From NCBI RefSeq assembly GCF_013141915.1, contig NZ_SROX01000013.1:119736-183735 (forward strand): a DNA stretch of 64,000 bases. The letters are read 5' to 3'. The notes beneath the pieces were generated by a model. That model had not been told where the DNA came from, did not search any database, and was given only the letters and a program-made list of their open reading frames with translations. Below, one piece after another: positions 55,490 to 63,539 of the stretch (its first letter is position 1; each line of letters begins with the position of its first letter). The position numbers and the translations under genes were made by a program. This DNA comes from Cupriavidus necator. GTDB lineage: Bacteria; Pseudomonadota; Gammaproteobacteria; Burkholderiales; Burkholderiaceae.

Positions 55490-56320
55490 TTAACGCTTGT
55501 GGCGCTTCTGGACGATCATGCTGTCCGTGCGCTTGTTGCTGCGGGTACGGTAACCCTTGGTCGGGGTACCCCACGGCGAAACCGGATCGCGACCAGCGGC
55601 GGTCTTGCCTTCACCACCACCGTGCGGGTGGTCGACCGGGTTCATCACGACACCACGGACCGTCGGGCGGATACCGCGCCAGCGGGTCGCACCGGCCTTG
55701 CCGATGACGCGCAGGCTGTGCTCTTCGTTGCCGACTTCACCAACGGTGGCGCGGCACTCGATATGCACGCGGCGCACTTCGCCGGAGCGCAGGCGAACCT
55801 GGGCGTACAGGCCTTCGCGGGCCAGCAGCACGGCGGAACCGCCTGCAGCACGCGCGATCTGGGCACCCTTGCCAGGCAGCATTTCCACGTTGTTGATCGT
55901 GGTACCGACCGGAATGTTGCGGATCGGCAGGTTGTTACCGGCCTTGATCGGCGCTTCCGAGCCGTTCAGCAGCTGCTGGCCGGCAACCATGCCCTTGGTG
56001 GCGATGATGTAGCGGCGCTCGCCGTCGGCGAACACGACCAGCGCGATGTTGGCGCTGCGGTTCGGATCGTATTCCAGGCGCTCGACCTTGGCGGGGATGC
56101 CGTCCTTGTCGTTGCGCTTGAAGTCGACCACGCGGTAGTGGTGCTTATGACCACCGCCCTTGTGGCGGGTGGTGATATGACCATTGTTGTTACGGCCCGA
56201 CTTCTGGAATTGCTTTTCCAGCAGCGGAGCGTGCGGGGCGCCCTTGTGAAGGTCCTTGTTGACCACCTTCACCATCGAGCGACGACCCGGGGAAGTCGGC
56301 TTGGTCTTGACGAGTGCCAT
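55490..56320 (-). CDS. rplB: 50S ribosomal protein L2
   Basis: A 276-residue protein needed for subunit joining and peptidyl transfer: MALVKTKPTSPGRRSMVKVV, NGHITTRHKGGGHKHHYRVV and the highly conserved GVVMNPVDHPHGGGEGKTAA with its key histidine. It begins two bases after the rplW stop. Confidence 0.98.
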   Translation of the reverse strand: MALVKTKPTSPGRRSMVKVVNKDLHKGAPHAPLLEKQFQKSGRNNNGHITTRHKGGGHKHHYRVVDFKRNDKDGIPAKVERLEYDPNRSANIALVVFADGERRYIIATKGMVAGQQLLNGSEAPIKAGNNLPIRNIPVGTTINNVEMLPGKGAQIARAAGGSAVLLAREGLYAQVRLRSGEVRRVHIECRATVGEVGNEEHSLRVIGKAGATRWRGIRPTVRGVVMNPVDHPHGGGEGKTAAGRDPVSPWGTPTKGYRTRSNKRTDSMIVQKRHKR

Positions 56321-56322
56321 GA

Positions 56323-56637
56323 TTACTTGGCCTCCGCTTCAAAATTGATTTCCTGACCCGGCTTCAGCGACACGTAAGCTTTCTTCACGTGGTTGCGACG
56401 GCCCATGAAACGGCCGAAGCGCTTCTGCTTGCCCTTCTGGTTCAGGATCTGAACGGACTGCACCTCGACCTTGAACAGCAGTTCGACGGCGGCCTTCACT
56501 TCTGCCTTGTTGGCATCGCGGGCCACTTCGAACACGACTTGTTCATTCTTGTCGGCGACCAGGGTTGCCTTTTCGGAAACCACCGGCGCGAGCAGCACCT
56601 GCATCAAACGATGATCGTTCTTGGCTACTTGCGTCAT
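56323..56637 (-). CDS. rplW: 50S ribosomal protein L23
   Basis: A 104-residue protein at the tunnel exit, where trigger factor and SRP dock: [40 protein letters not shown] and [20 protein letters not shown]. Its ATG overlaps the rplD stop (ATGA at 56634-56637). Confidence 0.98.
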
Positions 56638-57254
56638 TTCAGCAACTCCTCGATCTGCGCGACTGCCGCCTTGGTCACCAGCACCTTCTTGTAGTGCACG
56701 AGCGACAGCGGGTCAGCCTGGCGCGGCTCGACAACTGCCACGTGCGGCAGGTTGCGCGAAGCCAGGTAGAGGTTTTCGTCGAGGCTGTCGGTGATGATCA
56801 GCACCGAGTCCAGGCCCATGGCCTTGAACTTGTCGGCCAAGAGCTTGGTCTTGGGCGCGTCGACGGTGAAACCGTCCACCACATTGATACGGCCTTCACG
56901 TGCAAGCTGCGAGTAAATCGAGCGCATGCCGGCACGGAACATCTTCTTGTTGACCTTCTGGGTGAAGTTCTCTTCCGGCGAATTCGGGAAGATACGGCCG
57001 CCCCCGCGCCACAGCGGCGAGGAAGACATACCGGCACGAGCACGGCCCGTACCCTTCTGGCGCCACGGCTTCTTGGTCGTGTGCTTGACCTCTTCACGAT
57101 CCTTCTGCTTGCGGTTACCGCTGCGCGCGTTGGCCTGGTAAGCGACGACGATCTGGTGAACGAGGGCTTCGTTGTAGTCACGGCCGAACACTTCGGGCGA
57201 CGCGTCAACGCCGGCGCCGATCTGGCCATTGTCCTGGAGGAGCTTGAGTTCCAT
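56634..57254 (-). CDS. rplD: 50S ribosomal protein L4
   Basis: A 206-residue protein: [20 protein letters not shown], the tunnel loop [20 protein letters not shown] and [20 protein letters not shown]. In E. coli L4 also represses the S10 operon by acting on the leader before rpsJ. Here that leader would be separated from rplD by the inserted cluster, so any such control must differ or act on the rplC leader. Confidence 0.98.
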
Positions 57255-57266
57255 TACATGCGCTCC

Positions 57267-57917
57267 TTAAGCTTTGGCTTTGGCCTTGACGGCCGGGGTA
57301 ACGATGACCTTGCCGTTCTTGGAGCCGGGAATGGCGCCCTTGACCAGCAGCAGCTTGCGCTCTGCGTCGATCTTGGCGATTTCCAGGTTCTGCACGGTGC
57401 GGGTGACATCGCCCAGGTGACCGGTCATGCGCTTGCCCGGGAACACGCGGCCCGGATCCTGCGCCATACCGATCGAGCCCGGCACGTTGTGCGAGCGCGA
57501 GTTACCGTGGGTGGCACGGCCGGAGGCGAAGTGATAGCGCTTGATGGTACCGGCGTAGCCCTTACCGATGGTCACGCCCTGCACGTCGATCTTCTGACCG
57601 ACTTCGAACAGGTCGACCGACAGCGAACCGCCAGCTTGCAGTTCGGCAGCCTTGGCTGCATCGATACGGAATTCGCGGATGATTTCGCCGGCTTCCACGC
57701 CGGCTTTGGCGAGGTGACCCGCCAGCGGCTTGGTGACGCGGCTTGCGCGTCGTGCGCCGAAGGTGACTTGAACCGCGGTGTAACCGTCGGTCTCGTCCGT
57801 CTTGATTTGCGTCACGCGGTTGTCGCCGACCTCGACCACGGTAACGGGAATCGCTTCACCGTCGTCCGTGAAAATACGGGTCATGCCAACCTTGCGACCT
57901 ACAAGGCCAAGGCTCAT
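57267..57917 (-). CDS. rplC: 50S ribosomal protein L3
   Basis: A 216-residue assembly protein: MSLGLVGRKVGMTRIFTDDG, GKGYAGTIKRYHFASGRATH and GSIGMAQDPGRVFPGKRMTG. The glutamine in GMAQDPG is the methylation site known in E. coli. GGAGCAAACC precedes ATG 57917. It is normally directly behind rpsJ; here it heads the transcript and has its own promoter about 150 bp upstream. Confidence 0.98.
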   Translation of the reverse strand: MSLGLVGRKVGMTRIFTDDGEAIPVTVVEVGDNRVTQIKTDETDGYTAVQVTFGARRASRVTKPLAGHLAKAGVEAGEIIREFRIDAAKAAELQAGGSLSVDLFEVGQKIDVQGVTIGKGYAGTIKRYHFASGRATHGNSRSHNVPGSIGMAQDPGRVFPGKRMTGHLGDVTRTVQNLEIAKIDAERKLLLVKGAIPGSKNGKVIVTPAVKAKAKA

Positions 57918-58038
57918 GGTTTGCTCCATTCCCAGCTGCGATTGGCCGGGGCTGATTGATACACGAAAACTGTGTTTGCGCTTGTGCGCGGATGGACCTG
58001 CGCTAAAGAAGACTGCGCGCGGCCAAATGGCCAGCCCA

Positions 58039-58058
58039 CTACCCGAGGAAACGGGTAG
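58039..58058. repeat. Hairpin at the 5' end of the rplC leader
   Basis: Arms CTACCCG (58039-58045) and CGGGTAG (58052-58058) enclose AGGAAA on plus. By the predicted promoter it would start at about the first transcribed base, as seen in stable mRNAs, and could also be a protein target. Confidence 0.6.
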
Positions 58059-58064
58059 CTTTAC

Positions 58065-58093
58065 ACTATATCGCAGCGGTTTGGAAAGGGCAA
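58065..58093 (-). promoter_or_regulatory. Sigma-70 promoter of rplC and the downstream S10 genes
   Basis: On the minus strand TTGCCC (58088-58093) and TATAGT (58065-58070) are 17 bp apart. Transcription would begin near 58058 and leave a leader of about 140 nt. It lies in the 306-bp gap between the flavin reductase gene and rplC (57918-58223); no gene is seen in that gap, and no strong terminator was recognised after the reductase gene. Confidence 0.75.
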
Positions 58094-58223
58094 TCTGAAT
58101 TGCGGATTTCCCCGCAATGTTGTAGGGGGCAGGCCGCCGCAGTGACGTTTGCGCTGCCTGGCTGTGGTGTCGAGGCGACGGGCCGGCAGCGAAGCGGCCC
58201 ATCGGGCACAGCAAAAGCGGCCG

Positions 58224-58724
58224 TCAGGCGGCGATGCGGACGAAATCGCCGCCATAGAATACCAGCGGCTCGCCCTCTCCCGCCGCGAATGCCTCGACGG
58301 CGCCAACAATCAGCAAATGGTCGCCCACCGGGTCGGCGCGCTCCACCCGGCACGACAGCGTCGCCAGCGCCTCGGCCAGGTAGGGCACGCCGTGCTGGCA
58401 GCGGTGATGACTAACGCCGGCGAACTTGTCCGGCGACGGCGTGGCAAAGCGGCGCGCCAGTTCGCCGTGGCCCGCGCGCAGGATGCTGACCCCGAACGGC
58501 GCGCCCGGGGCGAACAGGCCCGCATTGGGCGAATGCCGGGCCAGGCTCCACAGGATCAGCGGCGGCGCCAGCGACAGCGACGCGAACGAATTGACGGTGA
58601 TGCCGACCGGCCGTTGCTGGGCCGTACAGGCACCGATGACCGCCACGCCGGTCGCGTAGCGGCCGCAAACCCGGCGCAAGTCGCGCGCATCCGGCGAGGG
58701 GGCGGCATGGCTGGTGGTATCCAT
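58224..58724 (-). CDS. Flavin reductase, StyB/HpaC type
   Basis: A 166-residue NAD(P)H:flavin oxidoreductase of the flavin-reductase-like family. Conserved parts are LRRVCGRYATGVAVIGACTA, GITVNSFASLSLAPPL (residues 41-56, flavin-binding) and the GDH motif at 134-136 followed by LLIVGAVEAF. It supplies reduced flavin to a two-component monooxygenase, here surely the StyA-like protein encoded one base upstream. It is the last gene of the catabolic operon and lies between that and the rplC promoter. Confidence 0.92.
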   Translation of the reverse strand: MDTTSHAAPSPDARDLRRVCGRYATGVAVIGACTAQQRPVGITVNSFASLSLAPPLILWSLARHSPNAGLFAPGAPFGVSILRAGHGELARRFATPSPDKFAGVSHHRCQHGVPYLAEALATLSCRVERADPVGDHLLIVGAVEAFAAGEGEPLVFYGGDFVRIAA

Positions 58725-58725
58725 G

Positions 58726-59967
58726 TCAGGCGGCCCGCGGCAGGTGTTGCTCGATCAGCTGGTGGCAGGCCTGCGCGTCTATCCACCACGGGAAGTAGTC
58801 CGGCGGGTTATCGAAGCCGTTGGCGATGCGGGCCGCCAGCGCGGGCGCTTGCCCCGCCGCACCCAGCAGGGCCAGGAGATGGGGCGGTGGTGGCGTCAGC
58901 AGCGAGTTGGTCCAGGCCACGACATCGCCGGCGTAGTGCCAGTAGCGGGCGAAGGTCTGCTCCATCCAGTCGCGATCGAACGGCCGCTCGCCGTGGGCGA
59001 GGATGGCGTCGAGATAGACCTTGCAACACTTGGCGGCATTGTTCGAGCCCTGCCCGGTGATCGGGTCGTTGACCACCACGGCATCGGCCATGCCGAATAC
59101 CGGCCGCCCCGACGGCAGCGTCAGCACCGGCTTGCGTACCGTCGGTGCGAAGCCGCCTGACAGGATGCCGTTGTCGTCGGTCAGCGCCACGCGCTCGCAC
59201 CGCTCTGCCTCCCAGGGCACGTAGGTGCGCAGGATGCGCAGGCTTTCCGCGAGGTGCTGTGCGGGCGTGCGCGCCTCGGTCCAGCGGTCCATCGGGCCGC
59301 CCGGGATGCCTTCGAACACCATGATCTCGCACGGACCCGACAACGTCAGCGCGGGAAAGACAAAATACTCGCCCACGCCGGGGATCAGGTTGAAGCAAAC
59401 CCGCGAGAACGGCGCGCGCGGCAGCATGCCGGTCACGTAAGTCAGCGCCAGCGCGCGCTGCGGGCGATCGAACGGGCTGCGCGATACATCGCGCTCGAAG
59501 CGGCTGACGATCTCGCCCTTGCCGGCGGCCAGCAGCACCAGGTCATGCTCGCGCGTCAGCTGCTCCAGCGCGTCGATGTCGACATCGACGATGCGCAGGT
59601 CGCCGCCCCGCGCAGCGAAGGCTTCCATCCACGCCGGCATCTTCAGGCGCTGGTCCACCGCCTGCGCCGGCCGGTCCAGCGGCGCGGCCCAGTCGACGGC
59701 CCTGGCGCCAGGCTGCTCGGGATGCGGCACGGCCAGGCCAATGCCCTCGACCGGCGGACAGGCATCGTCCCACCAGTTCAGCCCGAGTTCGCGCTCGGTC
59801 TGCAGCGCGCGGTCGAACATGCACTGGCTCGACATGACCTTGCCGGCGCGGACCTGCTCCGGCGTGCGGTTGGACAGCAGCGTGACGCGATAGCCGTGGG
59901 CTTGCAGCCCAAGGGCCATTTGCAGGCCCGACTGGCCCGCTCCGACGATGGCGATGCGTTGGCGCAT
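58726..59967 (-). CDS. StyA-like FAD-dependent monooxygenase (styrene/indole type)
   Basis: A 413-residue flavoprotein. The FAD motif GAGQSGLQMALGLQAHGYRV is at the N-terminus, and the second flavin motif is NDPITGQGSNNAAKCCKVYL near residue 310. VDQRLKMPAWMEAFAARGGD and RALALTYVTGMLPRAPF align by eye with StyA. Such group E enzymes take reduced FAD from a separate reductase and epoxidise styrene or indole. The adjoining reductase, SDR and AraC-type regulator match reported indole-degradation loci (iif/ind) better than styrene ones, since no isomerase or aldehyde dehydrogenase is present. Substrate is inferred. Confidence 0.88.
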   Translation of the reverse strand: MRQRIAIVGAGQSGLQMALGLQAHGYRVTLLSNRTPEQVRAGKVMSSQCMFDRALQTERELGLNWWDDACPPVEGIGLAVPHPEQPGARAVDWAAPLDRPAQAVDQRLKMPAWMEAFAARGGDLRIVDVDIDALEQLTREHDLVLLAAGKGEIVSRFERDVSRSPFDRPQRALALTYVTGMLPRAPFSRVCFNLIPGVGEYFVFPALTLSGPCEIMVFEGIPGGPMDRWTEARTPAQHLAESLRILRTYVPWEAERCERVALTDDNGILSGGFAPTVRKPVLTLPSGRPVFGMADAVVVNDPITGQGSNNAAKCCKVYLDAILAHGERPFDRDWMEQTFARYWHYAGDVVAWTNSLLTPPPPHLLALLGAAGQAPALAARIANGFDNPPDYFPWWIDAQACHQLIEQHLPRAA

Positions 59968-60000
59968 GACGTAGTCTCCTGAGGGATCATTGTGAGGCGT

Positions 60001-60789
60001 TCAGCCGGCCAGCTTGCCGATGGCGGGCACGTTCTGCTCGGGGCCCATGGCGGAGTAGCCACCGTCGACGGCATAGTCGGCGCCGGTGACGAAGCTGGCG
60101 TGGTCGGAACAGAGGAAGCGCACCACCTGGGCCACTTCGTCGGGCTCCCCAACGCGTCGCAGCAAATGGAATGGCGCGGCCACCGCGTCGGTGCGCGAGC
60201 GGTTGCCGCCGCTGACTTCGTCCATCAGCCGGCACCAGGTCCAGCCCGGCGACACCGCATTGACGCGGATGCGGTCCGGCGCCAGGTCCATCGCCATGCT
60301 GCGCGTCAGCTGCGCGATCGCGGCTTTCGACACGGGATAGAGCCAGCGCCCGGTCTGCGCCACGTTGGCGGAGATGCTGGTGAAGTTGACGATCGCGCCG
60401 CCGCCGCGCGCGCGCATGTGCGGATGCACCGCCTGCGCCAGCACCACTCCGGAAATTACATTGACGTCGAGCGCCGCCAGCCAGTCGGCACGGTTCGAGC
60501 GGAAGCCGTCGTCGAGATAGGTGCAAGCCAGGTTGACCAGGAAGTCGACCCCGCCGAAGCGCAGCGCGACCTGGCCGACTGCATCGCGGACCTGCTCATC
60601 CTGCGTGATGTCGGCCGCGATAAAAAGCGCATCCTTGCCCAGTTCCGCAGCAACGCGCTCGCCGTTGGCGGCATCGATATCGAAGATCGCCACGCGCGCG
60701 CCGGCTTCCACAAAGGCCCGCGCCACGGCTGCGCCGATCAGCGTGGCGCCGCCGGTGACGATGGCCACCTTGTCCTGCAGTCCTTTCAT
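60001..60789 (-). CDS. Short-chain dehydrogenase/reductase of the oxygenase cluster
   Basis: A 262-residue classical-size SDR. The catalytic residues are Ser138 or Ser140, Tyr151 and Lys155 (YPVSK). The cofactor motif is altered: TGGATLIG at residues 12-19 instead of TGxxxGIG, and the usual NNAG is NLAC (86-89). Asp37 after the second strand points to NAD. It would oxidise a dihydrodiol or hydroxy intermediate made by the StyA-like enzyme. AGGAGACC lies before ATG 60789, which rules out longer readings. It lies 33 bp before the monooxygenase gene. Confidence 0.9.
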   Translation of the reverse strand: MKGLQDKVAIVTGGATLIGAAVARAFVEAGARVAIFDIDAANGERVAAELGKDALFIAADITQDEQVRDAVGQVALRFGGVDFLVNLACTYLDDGFRSNRADWLAALDVNVISGVVLAQAVHPHMRARGGGAIVNFTSISANVAQTGRWLYPVSKAAIAQLTRSMAMDLAPDRIRVNAVSPGWTWCRLMDEVSGGNRSRTDAVAAPFHLLRRVGEPDEVAQVVRFLCSDHASFVTGADYAVDGGYSAMGPEQNVPAIGKLAG

Positions 60790-60872
60790 GCTGGTCTCCT
60801 GTGCCGGAGCGACCGGCGTTGATTGCGGGCAGGCCTCTGCGGGCCCGCTCCGGTTCAATATCGCAACGCCGG

Positions 60873-62102
60873 CTATTTGCCCTCGCTCTCCTGCCAGCGC
60901 GCCATCAGCGTGTTCGACGGCAGCGTTTCGTCGAGCAGCTTGCGCGCCGTCTCCACGCCCGCCACCGGCAAGCCCGCCGGATCCAGCTTGCCGATCTGCA
61001 CCAGCACGCTGGCCTGGTCCCAGTAGATGTGCTCGTGGTACAGCTTGTCGCCGCGGAACTTGACGATGGCGATCAGCGGGATCTCCACACGCTTGCCGGT
61101 CGGTGGCACGCCGGGCAGCATCCAGTCGATCTCGCACGTGTGCGTGAAGCAGAACAGCAGCTCGTCGACGATCTGCGTGGCGCCGACGGTGCGCGACAGC
61201 GGGATCAGCGTGGTGTCCGGCGGATTGCTGTGGATGAAGTGGTGCTGGTAGAAGCGGCGCAGCTGCGCGTAGCCGACGCCGCCAGTCATGGTCGGGATAT
61301 GGTTCACATAGGGCTGCGCCACCATCGTCGCCATCGTTGCATCGACATCGCGCGTGGCGAACTCATACTCGCAGTGCTTGTCCCACAGCGCCGAGAAGTC
61401 ATGGTGCGGCCCCATTTCGCGCCGCAGCGCGGCGATCGAGCGCTGGTGCGCCATCAGCGCCGAGGGCTTGTCGAAGTGCTCGCCGCCGGCGCGCGCGAAG
61501 GCGTGGTCGACCCCTGGATAGACATAGACCTCGACAGCGTCGCGGCCGGTCAAGGCGTCGCGGATCGCCGCCTGTGCCTGCGGCGGGCAGAAGCCATCTT
61601 TCTGCGCGATATGCAGCACCAGGCGGCCACGAATCTGCGCGGACTCGCCCAGCGCATGCTCGATGCCCACGCCGTAGTAGGCTACCGCGCAAGCCACGTC
61701 CGGCAGCCGGCAGGCCGCCAGGTAGGCCAGCTTGCCGCCCAGGCAGAAGCCCAGCACGCCGGTCTGGCCGGCGCATTCCGTACGGGCGCGCAACGTGTCC
61801 AACGCCGCGCCCACATCCTGCACGCCCTTGGCTTCGTCGAACTGCCGGTAAAGACCGAGCGCGCGCTCGAAATCCTCGCCGCGGTCGGTCAGCTCGATGC
61901 CGGGCGCGATGCGCCAGAACAGGTCGGGAACCAGCACCGTATAGCCCTCTTCGGCGTAATAGTCGGCGACCTGCCGCATGGTGGCATTGACGCCGAAAAT
62001 CTCCTGGCACAGCACGATGCCGGGCCCTTTGCCCGCCGCCGGCGTGGCGAGATAGCCGCTGAAATTGCCTTCGGCAGTCTGGATCTGGATGGTCTGGCCC
62101 AT
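60873..62102 (-). CDS. Dienelactone hydrolase-like protein fused to an NTF2-like domain
   Basis: A 409-residue two-domain protein. Residues 1-225 are a dienelactone hydrolase with Glu34 in LCQEIFGVNA, nucleophile Cys120 in GFCLGGKLAY, Asp169 and His200 in YPGVDHAF, so the triad is complete. Residues 235-409 resemble a SnoaL/NTF2-like polyketide-cyclase fold, with WDKHCEYEFATRDVDATMAT and KLYHEHIYWDQASVLVQIG. The fusion probably acts on the oxidised ring product. ATG 62102 opens the hydrolase; longer readings are rejected. It is the first gene of the operon, 83 bp before the SDR gene. Confidence 0.88.
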   Translation of the reverse strand: MGQTIQIQTAEGNFSGYLATPAAGKGPGIVLCQEIFGVNATMRQVADYYAEEGYTVLVPDLFWRIAPGIELTDRGEDFERALGLYRQFDEAKGVQDVGAALDTLRARTECAGQTGVLGFCLGGKLAYLAACRLPDVACAVAYYGVGIEHALGESAQIRGRLVLHIAQKDGFCPPQAQAAIRDALTGRDAVEVYVYPGVDHAFARAGGEHFDKPSALMAHQRSIAALRREMGPHHDFSALWDKHCEYEFATRDVDATMATMVAQPYVNHIPTMTGGVGYAQLRRFYQHHFIHSNPPDTTLIPLSRTVGATQIVDELLFCFTHTCEIDWMLPGVPPTGKRVEIPLIAIVKFRGDKLYHEHIYWDQASVLVQIGKLDPAGLPVAGVETARKLLDETLPSNTLMARWQESEGK

Positions 62103-62420
62103 GGCCTGCGCTCCTTGTCGTTGTCTCTTTACCGTGTTTGTCGGGGCTGCCGCGCTGGAGTCCATCATGGTGGCTCCGCACTGCAGCAAACTAGCCGCTG
62201 GCCGCAGCGGCTATCCGATTAGTGCAGGAAACTGCCAAGCCGGTCAACGCTGTGGCGCCGGCATCGCACGACGGACAGGGACCATCCGCTATAGTGGATC
62301 GCGTGGGAAACCGTTTGCCAGGCGGCCGTCGACCGCCGGCCGGTGCCCAGACCATGCGGCGCGCACGGGCCAGGCAGGACAGGCCGGCAGCACCGCGGTC
62401 CACGCCAGAGGAGCGAGACA
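62103..62420. promoter_or_regulatory. Divergent control region between the catabolic operon and its AraC-type regulator
   Basis: These 318 bp should hold both promoters and the regulator sites. The clearest element is the near-palindrome ATCCGCTATAGTGGAT at 62284-62299 (14 of 16 positions symmetric), which includes TATAGT on plus. No good -35 is seen for either direction, which suits activator-dependent promoters. No gene is supported inside. Confidence 0.5.
62284..62299. promoter_or_regulatory. Near-palindrome with a -10-like TATAGT
   Basis: ATCCGCTATAGTGGAT differs from perfect symmetry at one base pair. TATAGT at 62290-62295 could serve as -10 for the AraC-type gene, giving a leader of about 120 nt, or the dyad could be an operator. 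Confidence 0.4.
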
Positions 62421-63431
62421 ATGCAGCTGCCCCCCGCCGCCACGGCCGCCGGACCGTTGGCCAGCGCCCTGCTCGGCGATCCGGCGCGGTGCGTGTTCGC
62501 CTCGACCGACGTGGCCGAGACGCGCGCCGCCGTCGGCAGCGTGTTCAAGCCGCATCGGCTGGAAGTGCGCGGCACCCGGCTGCAGGCGCGCATGCACCAC
62601 GCTGCGCTCGGCGCGGTCTCGTTCAATCGCCTCGCCTATGGCGCCGAGGTCGCGATCGATCCCGGCCCGCTGGGCGATTTCCTCTTGGTGCAGATGCCGT
62701 TGTCAGGCCAGGCCGAAATCCGCTGCGGAGACCAGCGCATCGTGTCCACACCCGACTGCGCCTCAGTGCTGACGCCCGCCGATGCGCTCGCGATGCGCTG
62801 GAGCGCGGACAACGACCAGTTGATCGTGCGCATCGAGCGCAGCGCGCTCGACCGCATCTGCGCTGCGCACCTGGGCCGGCGTCCCGAGCGTGCGCTGCGC
62901 TTTGCGCTCGGCATGGCGTGGCGCACCGGCGCCTGGTTTGAGCTGATCCGATATCTCGCCGCGATGCTCGATACGGCGCCGGAAACCGCGCGCCATCCCC
63001 TCACCGCCTGCCAGCTCGAGCAACTGGTGATCGGCACGCTGCTGACGGCGCAGCCGCACAGCCTGTCGGACGCGCTGCGCGAGCACGGCAAGCCGTTGGC
63101 GCCGCGCCATGTGAAGGTGGTCGAGGCATACATCCATGCCAACGCCGGCGCGGAACTGACGCCGGCGCTGCTGGCCGAGGTGGCCGGGGTCAGCGTGCGC
63201 AGCCTGTTCGCTGGCTTCCGCGAGCACCGCGGGACCGGGCCCATGGCTTACCTGCGCACGGTGCGCCTGGAGCGGGTGCGGCGGGATCTGCTGAACGATG
63301 CGTCGATTTCATCGGTCAGTGCGGCGGCGCTGCGCTGGGGCTTTGCGCACCTGGGGCGGTTCAGTGCCGAGTATCGGCGGGTATTCGGAGAGTGTCCGGC
63401 GCAAACCCTGCGGCGGCGCGGCGCGGGATAG
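62421..63431 (+). CDS. AraC family transcriptional regulator
   Basis: A 336-residue regulator. The N-terminal 200 residues resemble the AraC-binding-like (cupin) domain of aromatic-catabolism activators, with RMHHAALGAVSFNRLAYGAE and DFLLVQMPLSGQAEIRCGDQ. The C-terminal two-helix-turn-helix domain has VKVVEAYIHANAGAELTPAL, VSVRSLFAGFREHRGTGPMA and ALRWGFAHLGRFSAEYRRVF. It is divergent from the StyA-like operon and is very probably its activator, as in reported indole loci. GAGGAG precedes ATG 62421. It converges on rpsJ, with a shared terminator. Confidence 0.93.
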   Translation: MQLPPAATAAGPLASALLGDPARCVFASTDVAETRAAVGSVFKPHRLEVRGTRLQARMHHAALGAVSFNRLAYGAEVAIDPGPLGDFLLVQMPLSGQAEIRCGDQRIVSTPDCASVLTPADALAMRWSADNDQLIVRIERSALDRICAAHLGRRPERALRFALGMAWRTGAWFELIRYLAAMLDTAPETARHPLTACQLEQLVIGTLLTAQPHSLSDALREHGKPLAPRHVKVVEAYIHANAGAELTPALLAEVAGVSVRSLFAGFREHRGTGPMAYLRTVRLERVRRDLLNDASISSVSAAALRWGFAHLGRFSAEYRRVFGECPAQTLRRRGAG

Positions 63432-63476
63432 CGGATCGAGGCAGGCGCGGGGGTGCCGATGCCAGGCCACAAAACA

Positions 63477-63504
63477 AAAACGGCGAACCGAAGTTCGCCG
63501 TTTT
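63477..63504. terminator. Bidirectional terminator between the AraC-type gene and rpsJ
   Basis: Arms AAAACGGCGAAC (63477-63488) and GTTCGCCGTTTT (63493-63504) pair perfectly around CGAA. A-rich and T-rich ends serve both strands. It therefore ends the tuf-rpsJ transcript, which in most bacteria continues into rplC. Confidence 0.93.
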
Positions 63505-63539
63505 GCTGCAGCAGGCTGCTGAAGCAGCCCGAAGCATGA

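Noticed and set aside
58100..59060. Plus-strand open frames opposite the flavin reductase and the StyA-like gene
   Set aside because: Antisense shadows; the minus-strand genes carry clear flavin motifs.
58224..63431. The inserted cluster as a recent mobile island
   Set aside because: No transposase, integrase, tRNA end or flanking direct repeats were seen, and base composition resembles the neighbours; the insertion is real but looks old.
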